43,555 nt of DNA from Gemmatimonadota bacterium (GTDB lineage Bacteria > Gemmatimonadota > Gemmatimonadetes > Palauibacterales > KS3-K002), in assembly GCA_020350785.1 (NCBI GenBank), contig CP070722.1, forward strand, positions 2,253,151 to 2,296,705, given 5' to 3'. This document shows, one piece after another, positions 43,174 through 43,555 of this stretch. The translations under genes and the position numbers were made by a program. The first letter of the stretch is position 1, and each line of letters starts with the position of its first letter. The notes beneath the pieces were generated by a model, which did no database searches, was not told the DNA's origin, and saw only the letters and a program-made list of their open reading frames with translations.

Positions 43174-43555
43174 CTACCTGACGTTGAGCCGCAAACCGAC
43201 CGTCAAGGGAAACGACCAGGACCCGGACTCGACCACCGATGCGCTGCCCCCGAGTATGTCGATGGCGACGCCGGTGTCGTTCAGGTAGAAGAACTCGCGA
43301 CCCGAAAGGAAGGCGCTGCAGTTGCGGCTCACGGCGTACTCGATGGTAAGGCCTCCGCGAAGCGACAGAAACATCTCGGATGTTCTGTCGCCCGCCATCG
43401 CGTACGGCTGATACTCGTTGCTCTTGAGCTCGGTCGCACCGAGGCCAAGATCAGCGAACAGCTTCCACCGCGAGCCTCCGATGCTGGGAAGGTCGAACTT
43501 CAGCGCTGCGCTGTAGTGGTAGAGTTTCAAGCCCGCCGCAGGCGTCTCCCCATAA
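43174..43555 (-). CDS. outer-membrane beta-barrel protein, 5' truncated at the window edge
   Basis: The frame stays open to the last base of the window, so the N-terminus is missing; the TTG at 43530 is probably internal. The 127 or so residues visible are alternating hydrophobic and polar strands (LYHYSAALKFDLPS, WKLFADLGLGATEL, MFLSLRGGLTIEYAVS, FPLTVGLRLNVR) ending in an aromatic-free GLRLNVR, typical of a small OmpA/OmpW-like barrel. The precise family cannot be told from this piece. Confidence 0.6.
   Translation of the reverse strand, partial: YGETPAAGLKLYHYSAALKFDLPSIGGSRWKLFADLGLGATELKSNEYQPYAMAGDRTSEMFLSLRGGLTIEYAVSRNCSAFLSGREFFYLNDTGVAIDILGGSASVVESGSWSFPLTVGLRLNVR

Overview
The window is GC-rich, gene-dense bacterial chromosome with about 43 protein-coding genes, short intergenic gaps, many ATGA/GTGA start-stop overlaps and frequent GTG/TTG starts. 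I see no rRNA, tRNA, CRISPR array, phage gene or transposase. Two ECF sigma/anti-sigma operons, a TolB-like propeller lipoprotein, a HEAT-repeat lipoprotein-like secreted protein, ThyX, a SufBCD-U-S system and the PPETPRE-type N-terminus of one anti-sigma-like protein remind me of Gemmatimonadota; this assignment is inference, not proven by a marker gene.

Region 1-7.7 kb: after a truncated aminotransferase, a minus-strand operon runs spt (serine palmitoyltransferase-like) > GNAT-like bacterial ceramide synthase candidate > NAD-dependent ceramide reductase candidate > PAP2 membrane phosphotransferase/phosphatase > ECF sigma factor > zinc-finger anti-sigma > two-PDZ coiled-coil envelope protein. 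This is a compact, apparently complete ceramide pathway with a candidate head-group enzyme and its own regulator pair, and it is the most interesting system in the window.

Region 8-15.9 kb: flavoprotein disulfide reductase, a DUF59/SufT-like Fe-S protein, an alpha/beta hydrolase translationally coupled to an M23 lipoprotein endopeptidase, Ada (alkylation repair), and a second minus-strand operon ECF sigma > membrane anti-sigma-like protein > HEAT-repeat protein.

Region 16.2-23.8 kb: a plus-strand sugar cluster: glucose-1-phosphate cytidylyltransferase (rfbF), SDR epimerase/dehydratase, three consecutive zinc-ribbon methyltransferases of the NDP-sugar C-methyltransferase type, a GT2 glycosyltransferase and a eukaryotic-type sulfotransferase. 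It probably makes and attaches a branched, possibly sulfated, CDP-sugar-derived residue; no CDP-glucose 4,6-dehydratase with clear identity, flippase or polymerase is present.

Region 23.9-36.4 kb: a domain-permuted aconitase with DUF2203, a class-V PLP enzyme, small zinc-ribbon proteins, thyX > class III aminotransferase > Nfu-N domain protein > TolB-like lipoprotein (with a likely CTG start), then SDR, Nudix hydrolase, rsgA, a small hypothetical and dinB.

Region 36.4-43.2 kb: the minus-strand suf operon sufB > sufC > sufD > sufU > Rieske ferredoxin > sufS > DJ-1/PfpI, preceded by a good sigma-70-type promoter with a palindrome on its -35 box and two Fur-like boxes just downstream. A truncated outer-membrane barrel protein ends the window.
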